A stretch of 64,000 nucleotides of DNA from Dioscorea cayenensis subsp. rotundata. Lineage: Eukaryota; Streptophyta; Magnoliopsida; Dioscoreales; Dioscoreaceae. The notes beneath the pieces are model-generated. The model was not told where the DNA came from. It saw only the letters and a list, made by a program, of their open reading frames with translations, and searched no databases. The stretch covers positions 1,054,001-1,118,000 of the forward strand of contig NC_052477.1 in NCBI RefSeq assembly GCF_009730915.1. Reading direction: 5' to 3'. How positions within the stretch are numbered: position 1 is the first letter of the stretch; each line of letters begins with the position of its first letter. Position numbers and translations under genes: made by a program. Positions 1-12,584 of this stretch are shown piece by piece.

Positions 1-3000
1 CTGGATAACAAGCATTCAGATACTATAAAAATTCTCGGATGCCAAACTCTAACAAGATTCATATGTAGTCAGGTAATTTTAAAAATCTTGAGGAAAGTCT
101 TCATATTTTGTGGCTCTTGTTGGGACTGACTTTATGGTGTGTATATTTGTTGTCTTTCATCATCATATAATACTTTGTACATTCTGCAGAGTGCCATGTA
201 AATGCCATAGTAGTGTTCTTAAAAATTCAAGCATATAGTGATACAATGAAGCAGCTTAAAGTGCAGTGCAAAGTACAATGATTTAATTTAGGAAACATAA
301 TCTGTCATGCAGCCATATGCTACAAATTATTGTGCTTATCAATTGTTTCTTAATAGTCATGGTTCTGGTTCTGAGGAATGGACTGAATTTTGTGAAAATT
401 TGCCTAAAATTGAAGTGCATGCTCCGCATCTCTGTTTGGGCATTTCCATTGTGAAATGCGTCTTGTTTATCTTTTTTTTAAAGAGCAATTTTTGGTAGAA
501 ATTTTAAGGTGTTTCCCTATTCTATTCTGCTATACTATGAACAGGCAGATAGCACCTATACACACAATATTGAAAGTTTGGCCAGTAAAGTATGTTCACT
601 GGCTCGTCAGAGGGGGGAGAGATGCAAAAGTCTTCGTGCTGCAAGCTTGCAATGCTTGTCATCAATGGTAATGCTTTTGATGCCTATTCATAAAGGAAAG
701 AATAGTTTATTTTTATGATTCTTCTTTCACGTTCTATATAGTCCGGCCTTCTGATTGTTGATATTCAGCCTCAGAATTTCAATGCATTTGAGTATGATTC
801 AGACATACTAATAAGAAATTACTTTGTCTGCGCAGGTTTGGTTCATGACTGAGTATTCCCACATTTTTGCTGACATAGATGAGGTGAATATTATCAGAAA
901 ATATCTTCGCTAATACATTCAACAGGATGATTTAAACTTGCATAGCAATGAATTAATTCACAGCCATAACTTTTTGTCTTTTAATTCGAGGTTTGCTTTC
1001 ATATATATATGGAGAATTAGTTGGATATCAAATGTTAATGAAATACTATGTCTAGATTTGAAAAACCACAGCTTTATCTTTCATGCGTGTGAGCATACAC
1101 ACACATTGGTTGTTTGTTTTGCTTAGCCATTGCCAGTAATAGTGATTTACTTTAAAATGGGAAACCTAATCGATGATTTCTTTTTGGACATTCTTTTAGA
1201 TTATCCGTGTTACCTTGGATAACTATGGAGCAGATGAGGACATTGAGGGTAGTGGCGAACGACGTGAGTCGGACCATCATTGGGTAGATGAAGTGGTTAG
1301 ATGTGAAACAAGAGGTGGTGCACTTATTTGCAATGATTTTAACCCAATTAATATGACCATGAGACCTCATCCCGAGATAAAGGATTCTTCTATGCTAACC
1401 AGGTACTGGTGTTTTCTTTATGTTGAATGGCGGCGTTCTGTTTCCTTAAAAGCTAATAAAGTAGAAAACTTTCCCCTTTTTGTTAAACTAATTGTTTATG
1501 TTTATTCAAAGCATCATTTTAGTAGTTCCAATTGCACAGTTTGTCAGTCTCATTTTCTTCAGCTTCTGGTAGTCAGTAATTGCGATGAGGTTACATATTT
1601 TCTCTTCCCATGTCTGTGGGTGACCTTTCTGTTGGACTTTGCAAAAATCTTATTTAAGCATTATAGTGGAAAATTATGCTTTTAGACAAAGTGTTTTTCA
1701 CATGGACAAATCTTTGTGAAAGTTAATCTAATGATTTCTTGCTCAATATGTTTCAGAGAGGAGAGTGAGAATCCTAAAGTTTGGGCTCGAATTTGCATAA
1801 ACAAGCTGGCTGAGTTGGCCAAAGAAAGCACGACAATGCGTAGACTGTTGGATCCTATGCTAGTCTACTTTGACATTGGAAAACACTGGCCCCCTCTGAA
1901 TGGGCTTGCTTTGATTGTTTTATCTGACATGGCTTACTTTGTAAAAGGCTCAGGTAAGCCTTTGTATTGTGTTATCAGTATTTATGAAGCAAACAAATTC
2001 TTTGTATCATATGCTATTCAATTATCAGCTTTGGATGAAAATTTGGTGCTATTAATCTCATCATCTCTTTCTATTTATATCCAGGAAATGAGCAAGTGAT
2101 CTTAACTGGTATTATCCGCCATCTGGACCATAAAAATGTTGTGCATGATCCTCAAACTAAAGCAGATATAGTGCTGGCTGCTACTTCCTTGGTTCGGCAA
2201 CTAAAATCACGAGAAGTAGTTCTTGAAGTTGGGGTTGTCAGTGATTTATGCCGCCATTTGAGGAAGACACTTCAGGCTGCAATTGAATCAGTTGGACAGC
2301 AACAAACTGAATGTTATACCTCACTTCAAAATTCTATTGAGGATTGCCTGTTAGAGATTGCTAAAGGGGTATGTATTTATTTATTTTTTAACCAAAGATA
2401 GTCATTTGCTTCCTAAATTGACTGTTTTCTCTGTGTGTGAATTTATATACTTATCCGCTTGGAATTGGGATGGCTAGGTCAGTGATGCATGTTCACTATT
2501 CGACATGATGGCGATATCATTGGAGAAGCTTCCCACTAATGCAGTTGTTGCAAGGGCAACAATCGGATCTTTGTTGATTCTTGCTCATATTATATCCTTA
2601 GCATCCTTTAATTCAAAGTCTGAGTTGGTAGGTTGTCTTCTATCTTCAGTTAGGTCTATTAATGTTGCATTCTTTTTGGTATTTCCTTTCCATGGAGCTA
2701 AATTCTAAGGGTATTTACTTGTAGATATCAGCAAATTTGATTCTTGTGTAATACAAGTGTCCTTTCTTTTTCTGTCAATTATGGAACTCAGGTGCTTCCA
2801 GAGGTGCTTCTGCTGCAGCTTCTCAAGGCTATGATGCATCCAGATGTCGAAACTCGAGTGGGCGCTCACCAGATATTTTCGGCTGTGCTTATCCGAACTC
2901 CAAATCATCCAAGGCAAGGATTAGAGTATCCATATGAACCAAGGAAGTGGAACTCCAAAACTTCATCAGCGTTTGCCTCAGCTACCGCTTTACTTGAAAA

Positions 3001-4964
3001 ACTCCGAAAGGGAAAGGAATGCATGGATGTAGATAAGCAATTAAATGACACCGCAGATGACATCAAGGAAAAGGAAATTGTCTGGAAAGGTTCACCGAAT
3101 GTTTATAAAATGAATTATGCAATTATGGATAAAAGTGGAACTTCCACTCCCCCTCTGGTAATCATAACATGCGATTCAATGTTTCTTTACTAGCTTCATG
3201 AATTTACTGGTCATCATGCCAATGTCTTCTTAACACTGGCTGCACAGGAAACTAAAATTATCATGTTAACTGAAGAACAAACTGCACAATTACTATCCGC
3301 ATTCTGGTTGCAAGCCATTCAGCCAGATAACCTCCCTTCAAATTTCGAGGCGATTGCTCATTCATTCAGCCTGACTCTTGTTTCTTCCCGTCTAAAGGTA
3401 TGCTTACATCTTCATATTTTTGCAGGAGCAATAAAACGAGTTCTTATTTGCATTGTCTCATACCATTTTAAGTTTTTACGCAGCAATCACTGTAACAATC
3501 TCTGTTGGCACTACAGAACTCAAACTATAGCAATACAATCCGTGCCTTTCAGCTATGCTTCTCTCTTAGAAATGCTGCTTTCGATTCTAGTGGTATGCCG
3601 TGTACCAACCACTACTTGTTCGTGAAACATTCATAATTGTTTGCCCACATTTCAATAGATGTAATTCACAAGAACATTCATTTTACAGGTATCCTGGCAC
3701 CTTGTTACCGAAGATCACTTTTCACACTAGCAACTGGAATGCTGGGTTTTGCTGGGAAAATATATCAGATACCCGAGCTAATTGATCCGCATAAATATTT
3801 GTTATCTTGCATTGTAAGTTCTCAGAATTGTCACCCTTTGATTGTCTATACAAAAGCAGATACTGAATCAAGGTATGTGCTTTCCAGGTTGACCCATATT
3901 TAGGAGTTGGTGATGACATGCAAGTTTATACAAAGTACCAAGCAGATATAAAGGACTACGGTTCTGACTTTGATCAGCAAGCAGCGACATCTTCCCTGAT
4001 TAACTTGAGAAAAGTAGTGAGCGAGACTGAGGAACATATATTCGACATCATAGTTCGAGTCCTCGCCTCTTCAACCGGTGTAAGTTCTTATCCATTGGTT
4101 TACATTGTTCAATGTGAGCACAACAAGCCTCTTCACTGTCGGGTTCTTGTTTTGCAGCTTGAAATGGATGAGTTGTCTAAACAACTGTCTGAAACTTTCA
4201 TCCCAGAGGATGATCTCTTATTTTGTGCCAATCCGAGCCTTGACTGGAAAACCATCAAAGCTCTTGCAACATGTGACGAAACTCTTTCCTTTGATGAGGT
4301 ATAAAAATGATTGTCACAACCATGACAAGCAGGCTTAAACAGAACTGACTCTGTAATGGTAACTAATTCAACAGGAACGTTCAAGGTCTTCGTCAATGGA
4401 TGCTGACATGATTGCAGAATCCCCGGCCACCGATTTATTGAGGTTCATCCCGAAGATGCCTGCACCAATCTTGCCTCAAGTCATCAGTGTTGGGCAGCTA
4501 CTAGAATCTGTAAGCTCATATGCTCAATTCATTAACATTCACACAAAAAAAAACCGAACTTATCATACATCATCTCAAATGAGCAGGCACTACATGTGGC
4601 CGGTCAAGTTGCTGGTTCATCAATCTCAACCTCACCTCTGCCTTACGGCGCAATGGCCAGTCAATGTGAAGCACTGGGAATGGGGACTCGAAAGAAGCTA
4701 TCAAGTTGGCTCGGCAATGGCCATGAATCCATCCCTGAGAAACCGACAATCATTGGGAAGGTGAGCAAACAAACAAACAGACAGACAAACATTCTTCCAT
4801 TATCTGAAAGTGAAGATTAACTTACATTCATGGTTTACAAATATCTGCAGATGAACTCGGAGAAGTCAAAGCCGGGAAGTTATGTTCCGTCAGAACCATG
4901 GGTGGCTTTGAGGCTGCCTCCGGCGAGTCCCTTTGATAATTTCTTGAAAGCGGCCGGATGCTAA
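1..4964 (+). CDS. EFR3/SEMI-ROLLED LEAF2-like ARM-repeat protein (5'-partial)
   Basis: Sixteen exons join in one frame: 1-72, 545-667, 836-883, 1200-1402, 1757-1953, 2085-2368, 2478-2627, 2792-3157, 3248-3397, 3517-3592, 3689-3813, 3888-4079, 4158-4298, 4375-4509, 4587-4760 and 4851-4964. They give 849 residues ending in FDNFLKAAGC and a stop. Plant EFR3-like proteins are about 1000 residues, so roughly the first 150 residues lie off the left edge. Family features remembered and seen include VWFMTEYSHIFADIDE, a run of helical ARM-like segments, and the conserved C-terminus. EFR3 in yeast and animals is a plasma-membrane scaffold for phosphatidylinositol 4-kinase; rice SRL2 affects leaf rolling. 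The cellular role here is inferred from family only. All introns are short with GT..AG ends. No disruption was seen. Confidence 0.88.
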
Positions 4965-5587
4965 TCTGCTGAACACCGGCTTTTTCTCTTGATCTTTACT
5001 TCTCTATGAACTCATTAATGTATGTTTTATGTTGTTCCTAGCTGGGATTAGAATTGGACTTGTTTTTCTCAGTAGTTGTTATTCATAATACTGAAGTAAT
5101 GCTGTTAGTTCCTGGACATTGTATTGTTATTTGCAGATCAATTCTCATTCTCTTCTTGTGTGTATCAGTTTATTAGAGATGGTTAAATACATGAAAAACA
5201 TAATTTCTATATCTGTTTGTGTTTTAATTTCAAAATTATATTTTTTTAAAAGAATTAATTTTTAATTTTTACATGCATATGCATATAATTATTTATTTTG
5301 TTAAGGATATACAGACAAAATCCCTTAAACTTGAATTATGAAAAAGACCCGGGAGAGATTCTTTAATTTTCTCATGATTTAAAGAAAATATTTTTAATAA
5401 TAAAAGAAAGAAAAACTTAATTACTCTTAAACCCTTGGATATTTTGAAATTTTATTTAGTAAAAAAAAAATTCTTAGTAATTTTAATTTTTTTGAGGGAG
5501 TGATGAGTAAAAAGTTCAGAATAGTGTTCTTTTTCAAGATCATTCTGTGAGATTAGATAAGAAAGCGAGAGAACGGAGCTCTACTTC
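4965..5587. other. Spacer between EFR3-like gene and CLPP4
   Basis: This spacer runs from the stop of the EFR3-like gene to the start codon of CLPP4. It should hold the 3' UTR of the first gene and the promoter and leader of the second. It is AT-rich with A and T runs near 5240-5500. No coding sequence or clear repeat was recognised. Confidence 0.6.
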
Positions 5588-8500
5588 ATGGCGAGCTCTT
5601 CGTGCTGGGCGGCCACGGCGGCGGCGCCGCCGTCTTCTCTTAAATCCCTCTCTGGGAACCCTAGCAAGACCCTTATACTCTCCTCCAGTGGATCCCTCGT
5701 TTCTGCTTCGTTCTCTTCTTCAAAGTAATCTATTTTTCGGTTTTTGATTATGATTTTCGGGTCTTTTTGGTTTTCTTAGGGTTTTCTTGTTGGATTCCAG
5801 GAAGTTTGAGAGGCTGAGTTGTGCTTGGAGTGCTCCGAAGGCTGTGTACTCCGGTGGGGTCTGGACGCCTCAGCGGGTTGAGAGACAAGAGATTTGGTCG
5901 ATCAGGTGAGAGTATCGTTGTTTCTTGATTCTTTTCTTTGTTTGATTTGGTAAAGTCTGGATTTTGATGAGTTTTCTATTGTTGAATCCAAGAACCATGT
6001 GAAGGTAGTCTTTTGGTTCTTATCATATCGTTAGGTTTTCTAATGCTTGAGTTTTATTTAGTATTTTTTATCTGATTTGAATTGTAAATGGAGATAATTT
6101 CACATATAATCAATGTCCAGTGTTCTTCGAGGTCATTGGCATTGCAATTTGTAGGGTTTTTGATGGATGTATTGGTTGATATTTAGGCAAGATTTGGAAG
6201 TTCCTTCTTCGCCATACTTCCCGGTGGAGGCACAAGGTGGGCAAGGCCCGCCTCCAATGGTGATGGAGCGGTTTCAGAGTGTAATCAGTCAGCTTTTCCA
6301 GCATGTAAGGATTTGGAGCTTTCTAGGGTTTTTTATTTTTATATTTCTTTGTCTTTTGTCTTAAAAGAGTTACTCTTGAATGTAATTGGCCTTTCTTTTA
6401 GAGAATAATTCGGTGTGGTGGAGCAGTTGATGATGACATGGCAAACATCATTGTGGCACAGCTTCTCTATCTGGACGCTATTGATCCTAATAAGGTTTTT
6501 TTTCCTATTTTCCTCCTTATATTTGTTAAGAAAGGGGTTTTTTACCAAGTTCTTGATTGAATGCATGCATTTTAATAGTTATGCTTGACTAAGTTCTGTT
6601 TGTTGTATGTACACTTTGCGGTAGCATCTTTGTTTTTATTTATTTTGATTGATATGAATCTACTGTAAATTATTTTCATGATTATGGTAGAGGTTTACAG
6701 AGAGTATGACAAGAAGCTGCTGTATGGTGTTTTTTTTTCTCATGCTTGGTAAACATCCAATAAGATTTTCTTTATTTATGTTTCTTTTGAGCATCCTTTG
6801 ATCCATTAATTATTTGTCAAAAAATAAGCAGGTTCTCATGAAGGTCTTTCATTGTGCATCAAATAAGTTCCTTTTATTTCTCTAGGCACCGTCTTTATTG
6901 CCTCCCACAAACTTGGGTGAGAAATGAAACAGGAACAGTAATCAGCTCGCCTTTATTATCCTTATGATCTCGTAGCAAGAAGAGAAATCAGTAGCCTAAA
7001 AGAAATCTAGATATATATCTATTTGATGGAAGTGCAATTTAGCTCACTTGTTTTGATCTTCAAAATTGCAATGGCTCTTGAAGTTCTGTGTGACTTTAGT
7101 ATCTGATTTCTGTTTATCACATTCCTACTGCCACCTATATATTCATAGTTTATAAACAAAGATCAACTGTTGAGATGTGAGGTGTACTGAATATGTTTCA
7201 TGCCATTTTTTATAGGATATTGTCATGTATGTCAACTCTCCTGGAGGATCAGTGACAGCTGGTAATAACTTTATTTTGTTAAATATATGCTAAATGCACA
7301 TGATGATGTCAAATTTAATTATGCAAATTTCTTGTGTTCTGCTGATTAGGTATGGCTATATTTGATACGATGAGGCATATCCGCCCTGATGTTTCCACTG
7401 TTTGTGTTGGGCTTGCTGCTAGGTAAAATATCTCTAGCTGGCACCCTTAAATTTTTGCAGTCCCATTGCTAAGCTAAAGCCTAAGGAGATAAGAGAGTTG
7501 AGCATGGACTTGGAGGAATGTTAGGTGATCATTTAGATTTAACATTAAATTATGTTCTAGTGAGGAGCCTATACTTGTAATGGTTCATTTTTATTTACCT
7601 CTTAGTACGTTGTCAATGCTTATATGTCATCAAAATTAACTAAGTGGAAATTCAACAGAGTACCAACTTCCTTTAATGTGGTAGTGCTTAGACAGTACCT
7701 TTAAATATTGAGTTCTTATAGTTTTAATACCAAATTAATATCACCTTTGCACTTACATGCCTACATGAGATCGTTGAATAAGATGCATATTGGTTAGTCT
7801 TGCAAAAAGACTTATCCATATTATTTTTATTTCCTACATGCTTTCATACTTTGCAAAATTCTCATCCTTTAGGTGTTTTCTTACTATATATCTAAATTTT
7901 ATATTTATTTTGTTGTTTTAATAATCCAATCCATTGTTACAACCCATCACATTGTTCTAAATGCAAATATGATTTGATTTTCACTGAACGATTCTGATCT
8001 TGAAAGTGTTTGTACAGTTGTCCATGACAATTATTTTTCTAGATCAGTAGCTTTTCTTTATCAAATTACTGTTTGTTCATTGTTATTTCTTCTTTTCAAG
8101 ATAAGTACCTTTTTCTTTCATCATTCCGCCTATTGATCTCACTAGCTACTATTGTTTCTTGGTGATGTGCTCGACCTTCCAAAAATAGCATGGGCGCTTT
8201 CCTTTTGAGTGCTGGAACCAAGGGTAATTTTCTTCTGTCTTTAATCACTGAGTGGTTGAAAGCATTTTTTTTCTCTGAATTGATGTTCAACATTTGTTAT
8301 TGTGTTCCTCACTTGTCAAATAAATGCAGGAAAGCGGTATAGTTTACCAAACTCTAGAATAATGATTCATCAACCTCTTGGTGGTGCCCAAGGAGGACAA
8401 ACAGATATCGACATTCAGGTAACTGGATTTGACCCTCAATCTTTGTCAACATTATCATAAACACTTACTTGAATGAACAAACGTATACATACAATCATCA

Positions 8501-8765
8501 TTCGACACTTTGTGGAACTGCAAAGTTCATGCGCTATATTTAATCGGATTTTTACCATTCGCAGGCAAATGAGATGCTGCATCACAAGGCGAATTTAAAT
8601 GGTTACCTTGCCTACCACACTGGCCAAAGTCTAGAGAAAATCAACCAAGACACTGATCGGGACTTCTTCATGAGTGCGAAAGAAGCTAAAGAATACGGTT
8701 TAATAGATGGTGTTATCATGAACCCTCTCAAAGCTCTTCAACCGCTTCCCGCCACCGATGAATAA
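5588..8765 (+). CDS. CLPP4: Plastid Clp protease proteolytic subunit, CLPP4 type
   Basis: Nine exons (5588-5724, 5801-5905, 6187-6304, 6402-6494, 7216-7261, 7350-7422, 8189-8223, 8330-8418, 8565-8765) encode 298 residues, close to the family length of about 290. The Ser-rich N-terminus looks like a chloroplast transit peptide. The mature part has the ClpP fold with a complete catalytic triad: Ser in GLAASMGA (about residue 191, its codon split by an intron), His in MIHQPLGG (about 216) and Asp in DTDRDF (about 265). Nearly the whole mature sequence matches my memory of Arabidopsis CLPP4, including [14 protein letters not shown]. The product forms part of the stromal ClpPR core that degrades proteins fed by ClpC chaperones. 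The start is the first ATG of a good N-terminal exon in frame with the rest. Confidence 0.95.
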
Positions 8766-9181
8766 GATCTGGATCACAATATTTCATTTGTGCACTAATA
8801 GTTTTGGAGAAACCTTTCGGTGATGATCTATTTAAAAATCCGCAGATAGTTCCATCGACTTAGTTTTCGGTTCAGTGAGGGACTTTTCATACTTACTGAA
8901 TATTTGATAACTGTGTCCTTTCAATGTTAGACTTTCATATACAAAGTCAGAGGATGATATATTTATGGTTTATCAGGTCAACTACAAAGGATGTGCAGGC
9001 ATTACATTGTGAGAAAATCCAACCACCATGATCAGCAATAAGAAACAAACAGACATGCAACCAATGCTTCCTGAATTCGTGCACAGCACCAGCTACCCTT
9101 CCAACCAACAAGAATATCATGTCTTTTCCCCATAAAAAGCTTCATCCATCTTTCTACTTTCCATGCTAAGAGAACTTCAAA
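8766..9181. other. Spacer between CLPP4 and the membrane-protein gene
   Basis: This 416-base spacer holds the CLPP4 3' UTR and the upstream region of the next gene. No further coding or repeat signal was seen. Confidence 0.5.
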
Positions 9182-9961
9182 ATGATGGGATTTGCAAGCA
9201 AACAAGAAGACCAAAAGCCTTCACTCACTACCTCCATTGTCATCAAGCATGGTTTCCACAAAGTTAGCCTCACTCTGCTCTCCCTTCTCCTTCCTCTCTC
9301 CTTCCTCTTGCTTGCGAGGATCTCGTCGCCTTCTCTATCATCACCATCTATAACTCTTTGTGTAAGCTATTTTCTTCTACTATCACTGGTTGGCTTCGTT
9401 TCTTTATCGACTCTGTATCATGCGCTCACTGGGCGCATACCTCATCTGCCTCTGTGTGTCTCATGGACCATTTTGTTCATCTTTCAAGCATCAGTGAGTT
9501 TTGGTATTGAATCCAGCTTCGCAGCAGGAGTCCGTCCAATTACCGCTGTTAGCACTTGTCGTGTTCCATGGATTGCATACTCCATTTTCTTCATCGGTCT
9601 TTATGAGACGATGATGACATGGGTGAAGGCATTGGTGAAACCGGTGGCCGATGATACAATATTCATGTCTTCGGTCAATGATGTCGTCCTTGACAAAGTA
9701 TTCGTTGGACTAGCATATAGTGTGCTGTGGCTGAAGTTGCTGAAGAATGAGATGGAGCCACTGGTTATGGCTGTCAGAAAGGAAGAGCTGGTCATGCATG
9801 GTGGATGGAACGGCTTGCTTCTTTGGTTGATTGGATACGCGACCACCATTGCCGGACTCATGAAGATCATCTATGGAGCTGTCTGGATCATGGAAAAGAT
9901 ATTGTTCTTCCAATGCAGAAATGCTGAAGACGACTCATTTTTATCATCCAATCCTGTCTAA
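9182..9961 (+). CDS. Multi-pass membrane protein of unknown function
   Basis: A single exon encodes 259 residues; a second ATG follows three bases after the first, so the start may be residue 1 or 2. The protein has about five hydrophobic stretches: around residues 29-48, 56-82, 90-107, 129-146 and 213-236, the first very Leu-rich. The C-terminus carries a Cys-containing amphipathic segment and an acidic Ser-rich tail. Intronless plant-specific transmembrane proteins of this size are common, but I do not recognise the family. It ends 192 bases from the 3' end of the UBC32-type gene, so the two are convergent. A (TTA)n tract follows the stop at about 9991-10012. Long uninterrupted frame and hydrophobic patterning support a real gene; function is unassigned. 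Confidence 0.8.
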   Translation: MMGFASKQEDQKPSLTTSIVIKHGFHKVSLTLLSLLLPLSFLLLARISSPSLSSPSITLCVSYFLLLSLVGFVSLSTLYHALTGRIPHLPLCVSWTILFIFQASVSFGIESSFAAGVRPITAVSTCRVPWIAYSIFFIGLYETMMTWVKALVKPVADDTIFMSSVNDVVLDKVFVGLAYSVLWLKLLKNEMEPLVMAVRKEELVMHGGWNGLLLWLIGYATTIAGLMKIIYGAVWIMEKILFFQCRNAEDDSFLSSNPV

Positions 9962-10153
9962 ACCTTACAAAATTCAAATGACGTTTATTGTTGTTATTAT
10001 TATTATTATTATCAACATGTGAAAACAGTCTTTAAATCAAAAACCAAAACAACTGACAAATCATAAAAGTGTGCAAACAAACTTGTTACATACACATTAA
10101 ATATTTTTCTCGCCCCAAGATTTTGGAGAGAATACATTCTGTCATTGGAGAAT

Positions 10154-12584
10154 TTACAGGTCACTTGTCGCTGGGAAAATGCCATTTGTTTTCAGAATCT
10201 TCTTTAACAATAGGGCTATGATAGCGATTGTCAGACCGATCGCTGCCCGAGTCAAAAGGCGATCGGTAACAGGCGTTTGAGATTCAGCTGCTTGTCGCAC
10301 ACGAGGCATCCTTTGAGGACCTGCAGCTGCATTCAACTGGACTTCGGGAACGTTTGCCTGCATCCCTTGATCAGTTTCTGGATTCAGGTGTCCCTCGGCT
10401 AAAGCAGCGTCATCACGATTAAGATTTGCAGCCATTGCATTAGGAGTATCTTGTGGATCCTCGTTTACCACATTATTCATGGGGCCATTAGTTAGTTCAT
10501 CAGTTGCTGAGGCCGGAAGGAGCTCAGGCACAGGCGGGGCCTTGGTAAGCATGTACTGATGAATCTACAATAATATAATTGAGTTTCAAATGAACGGTTA
10601 CAACAATGAATTAGTGACAATACATTGACAGCAATGAAGCATTGTTACCTCATCGATTAAATTTTGCCGCTCTGGACTGCCATACTTTGGTGCTGCTTCA
10701 CGTGATTTTATGGCAAGTTTGCGCCTTTCTTCCTTCTTGTAATCCAGCGAACCTAATGCTCCATCTGGGTTAGTTGGCATGAATGCAATCAGGGCCACCA
10801 AGGCTGTGCGCACTGCATGAGAAAAAAGGGGAATGCATTAAAAATTTGGAAACATGATAGCAGCGTACACTATACTGAAATATAGAACCCATATAGACGG
10901 CTAAGCATTCGAGATTTAATAATTTTTTGTGACTGGTTAGTTAGCCCAAGCTATAGTTCTGTCCCAAATTGCAGACATAAAAACCATACGAAACTTCCCT
11001 GTTATTATTAAAATTTTCCTAAACTTGGTACTGCATGGCACATCTTTAATATATTCATGACATATAATAAGCTCTCAAGAAACAAGAGTAAATTGCATAT
11101 GCCACTGCATGCCTTGGGTATGCAAGAAAGGCACAATGTTTCATGATTTTGCGCACTCCAAAGTTTAGGGGAACAAAACTTCAGTTGTGATAAGATGATT
11201 TCACTGTTTGATACCTCACACATGCAAATGAAACAGGAAGATGCACAACATGTCAAATAATTCTGTCTGCAAATTCTAACCATCCAATTAAGTATCAAGC
11301 TCCATCAGTCATAGTTAGCCCAGAAAAGCACCTGAGAAATCAAACTCATGATCTTCCTAAAGGCACAGATGCACAACCAAATCCTTAATTTCAATAAAAG
11401 CATGGACTGTTGATCAAAAAAGAAAACTGTCGCAACAACAAAACTCAATCAATGCAAAGTTAAAAAACTTCGCAATCTAATTAATTATGACATAATTCCA
11501 CCCTAGCATTCACATAAACTAGAAGTCAACATCGATGACGGAACACACATTAACCTAACTCCACCAACTAAAAAATTGACATAAGCCATAGGCAACAGAC
11601 ACAGATGGCATCATGAACATGACTCCCCGACACAAGAAATCATAATCAAAGCATTAAATTAAACATTTGATTTAGAAGTTGGATAGTGAAATAGATGAAC
11701 AACTTACCACTCCAAGATGGTTGCCAATGCTCAGGGTGATAATTTGATATGCTTAGACATATCTTTGTCTGAGTTTCAAAACGACCATTTGGCTAAACAA
11801 CATCAAAGAGAAACATTAGTTCAATGACAAATAAAATCATACATGAAAAAGGAAACTCATTTCACCACCACCACTAATCCACTTATCCACTCCAATGACT
11901 GAAAACATAGTTGGTTGGCAATAAGACAAGATGAATAAAAATTGCTCGAAAAACAAAGAAGAAGCTTTCTACCAAATAAAGTGGATTGAGAAGTAGAAAA
12001 TTACAGTCAACAGCATGAATGAAGGGGGCTTGAATGGATACTCCGCAGGCAGTTGAATCCTTCCATGATAAATCCCTCCCTCAAACTCTGAATCACGGGG
12101 ACCTCTGACTGCAAATTGCCATTCAAATATGTTCTCCTAAAAAAAAACATCGAGAAAATCAATCAAAACAACATATAACAATCCCAATTACCAAATAATC
12201 ATTCAATTCAATTCTCACAGTTATCCACTACCCAGAATTCCATGAAATATAGCACAAAATCAAAAATCATTCACAAATCATTGAAACAACACCAAAGATT
12301 CAATTTTTTTGTTTTTTTATAATCGATGTGAACCAAATCCAACAACATAACAAGAAAAAAAAAAAAACTTGTTCTGATCTCAGAAATCCACATTAGATCC
12401 ACTAAACATACGAAACAAGATTGGAACCAAATAGAAGAATGGAACTACAAATTAGGGTTAGGTTTAGGGTTACCTCAAGGGGGAGGCTCATGAAGTCATC
12501 GGAGGGATTGGTTTGCATCTCCTTCACCTCTTGGAGGATCCTCTTCACCGCCGGGTTCTTCCGGTTATACCTCTCCTCCGCCAT
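10154..12584 (-). CDS. UBC32: Tail-anchored ubiquitin-conjugating enzyme E2, UBC32-like
   Basis: Five exons on the minus strand (12584-12474, 12136-12005, 11792-11708, 10812-10649, 10564-10154) encode 300 residues. The N-terminus MAEERYNRKNPAVKRIL and the UBC core match the UBC32/UBE2J group, with the YPFKPPSF stretch and the active-site Cys at about residue 93 in TQTKICLSISNYHPEHW. The usual HPN tripeptide is absent, as in J-class E2s. A disordered Asn/Ala-rich linker is followed by a hydrophobic C-terminal segment, about residues 265-290, that fits a tail anchor in the ER membrane. In Arabidopsis UBC32 works in ER-associated degradation and stress signalling; the role here is inferred by orthology. 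A telomere-box-like stretch on the gene strand lies in intron 1, close to the first donor (12450-12473). Confidence 0.93.
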
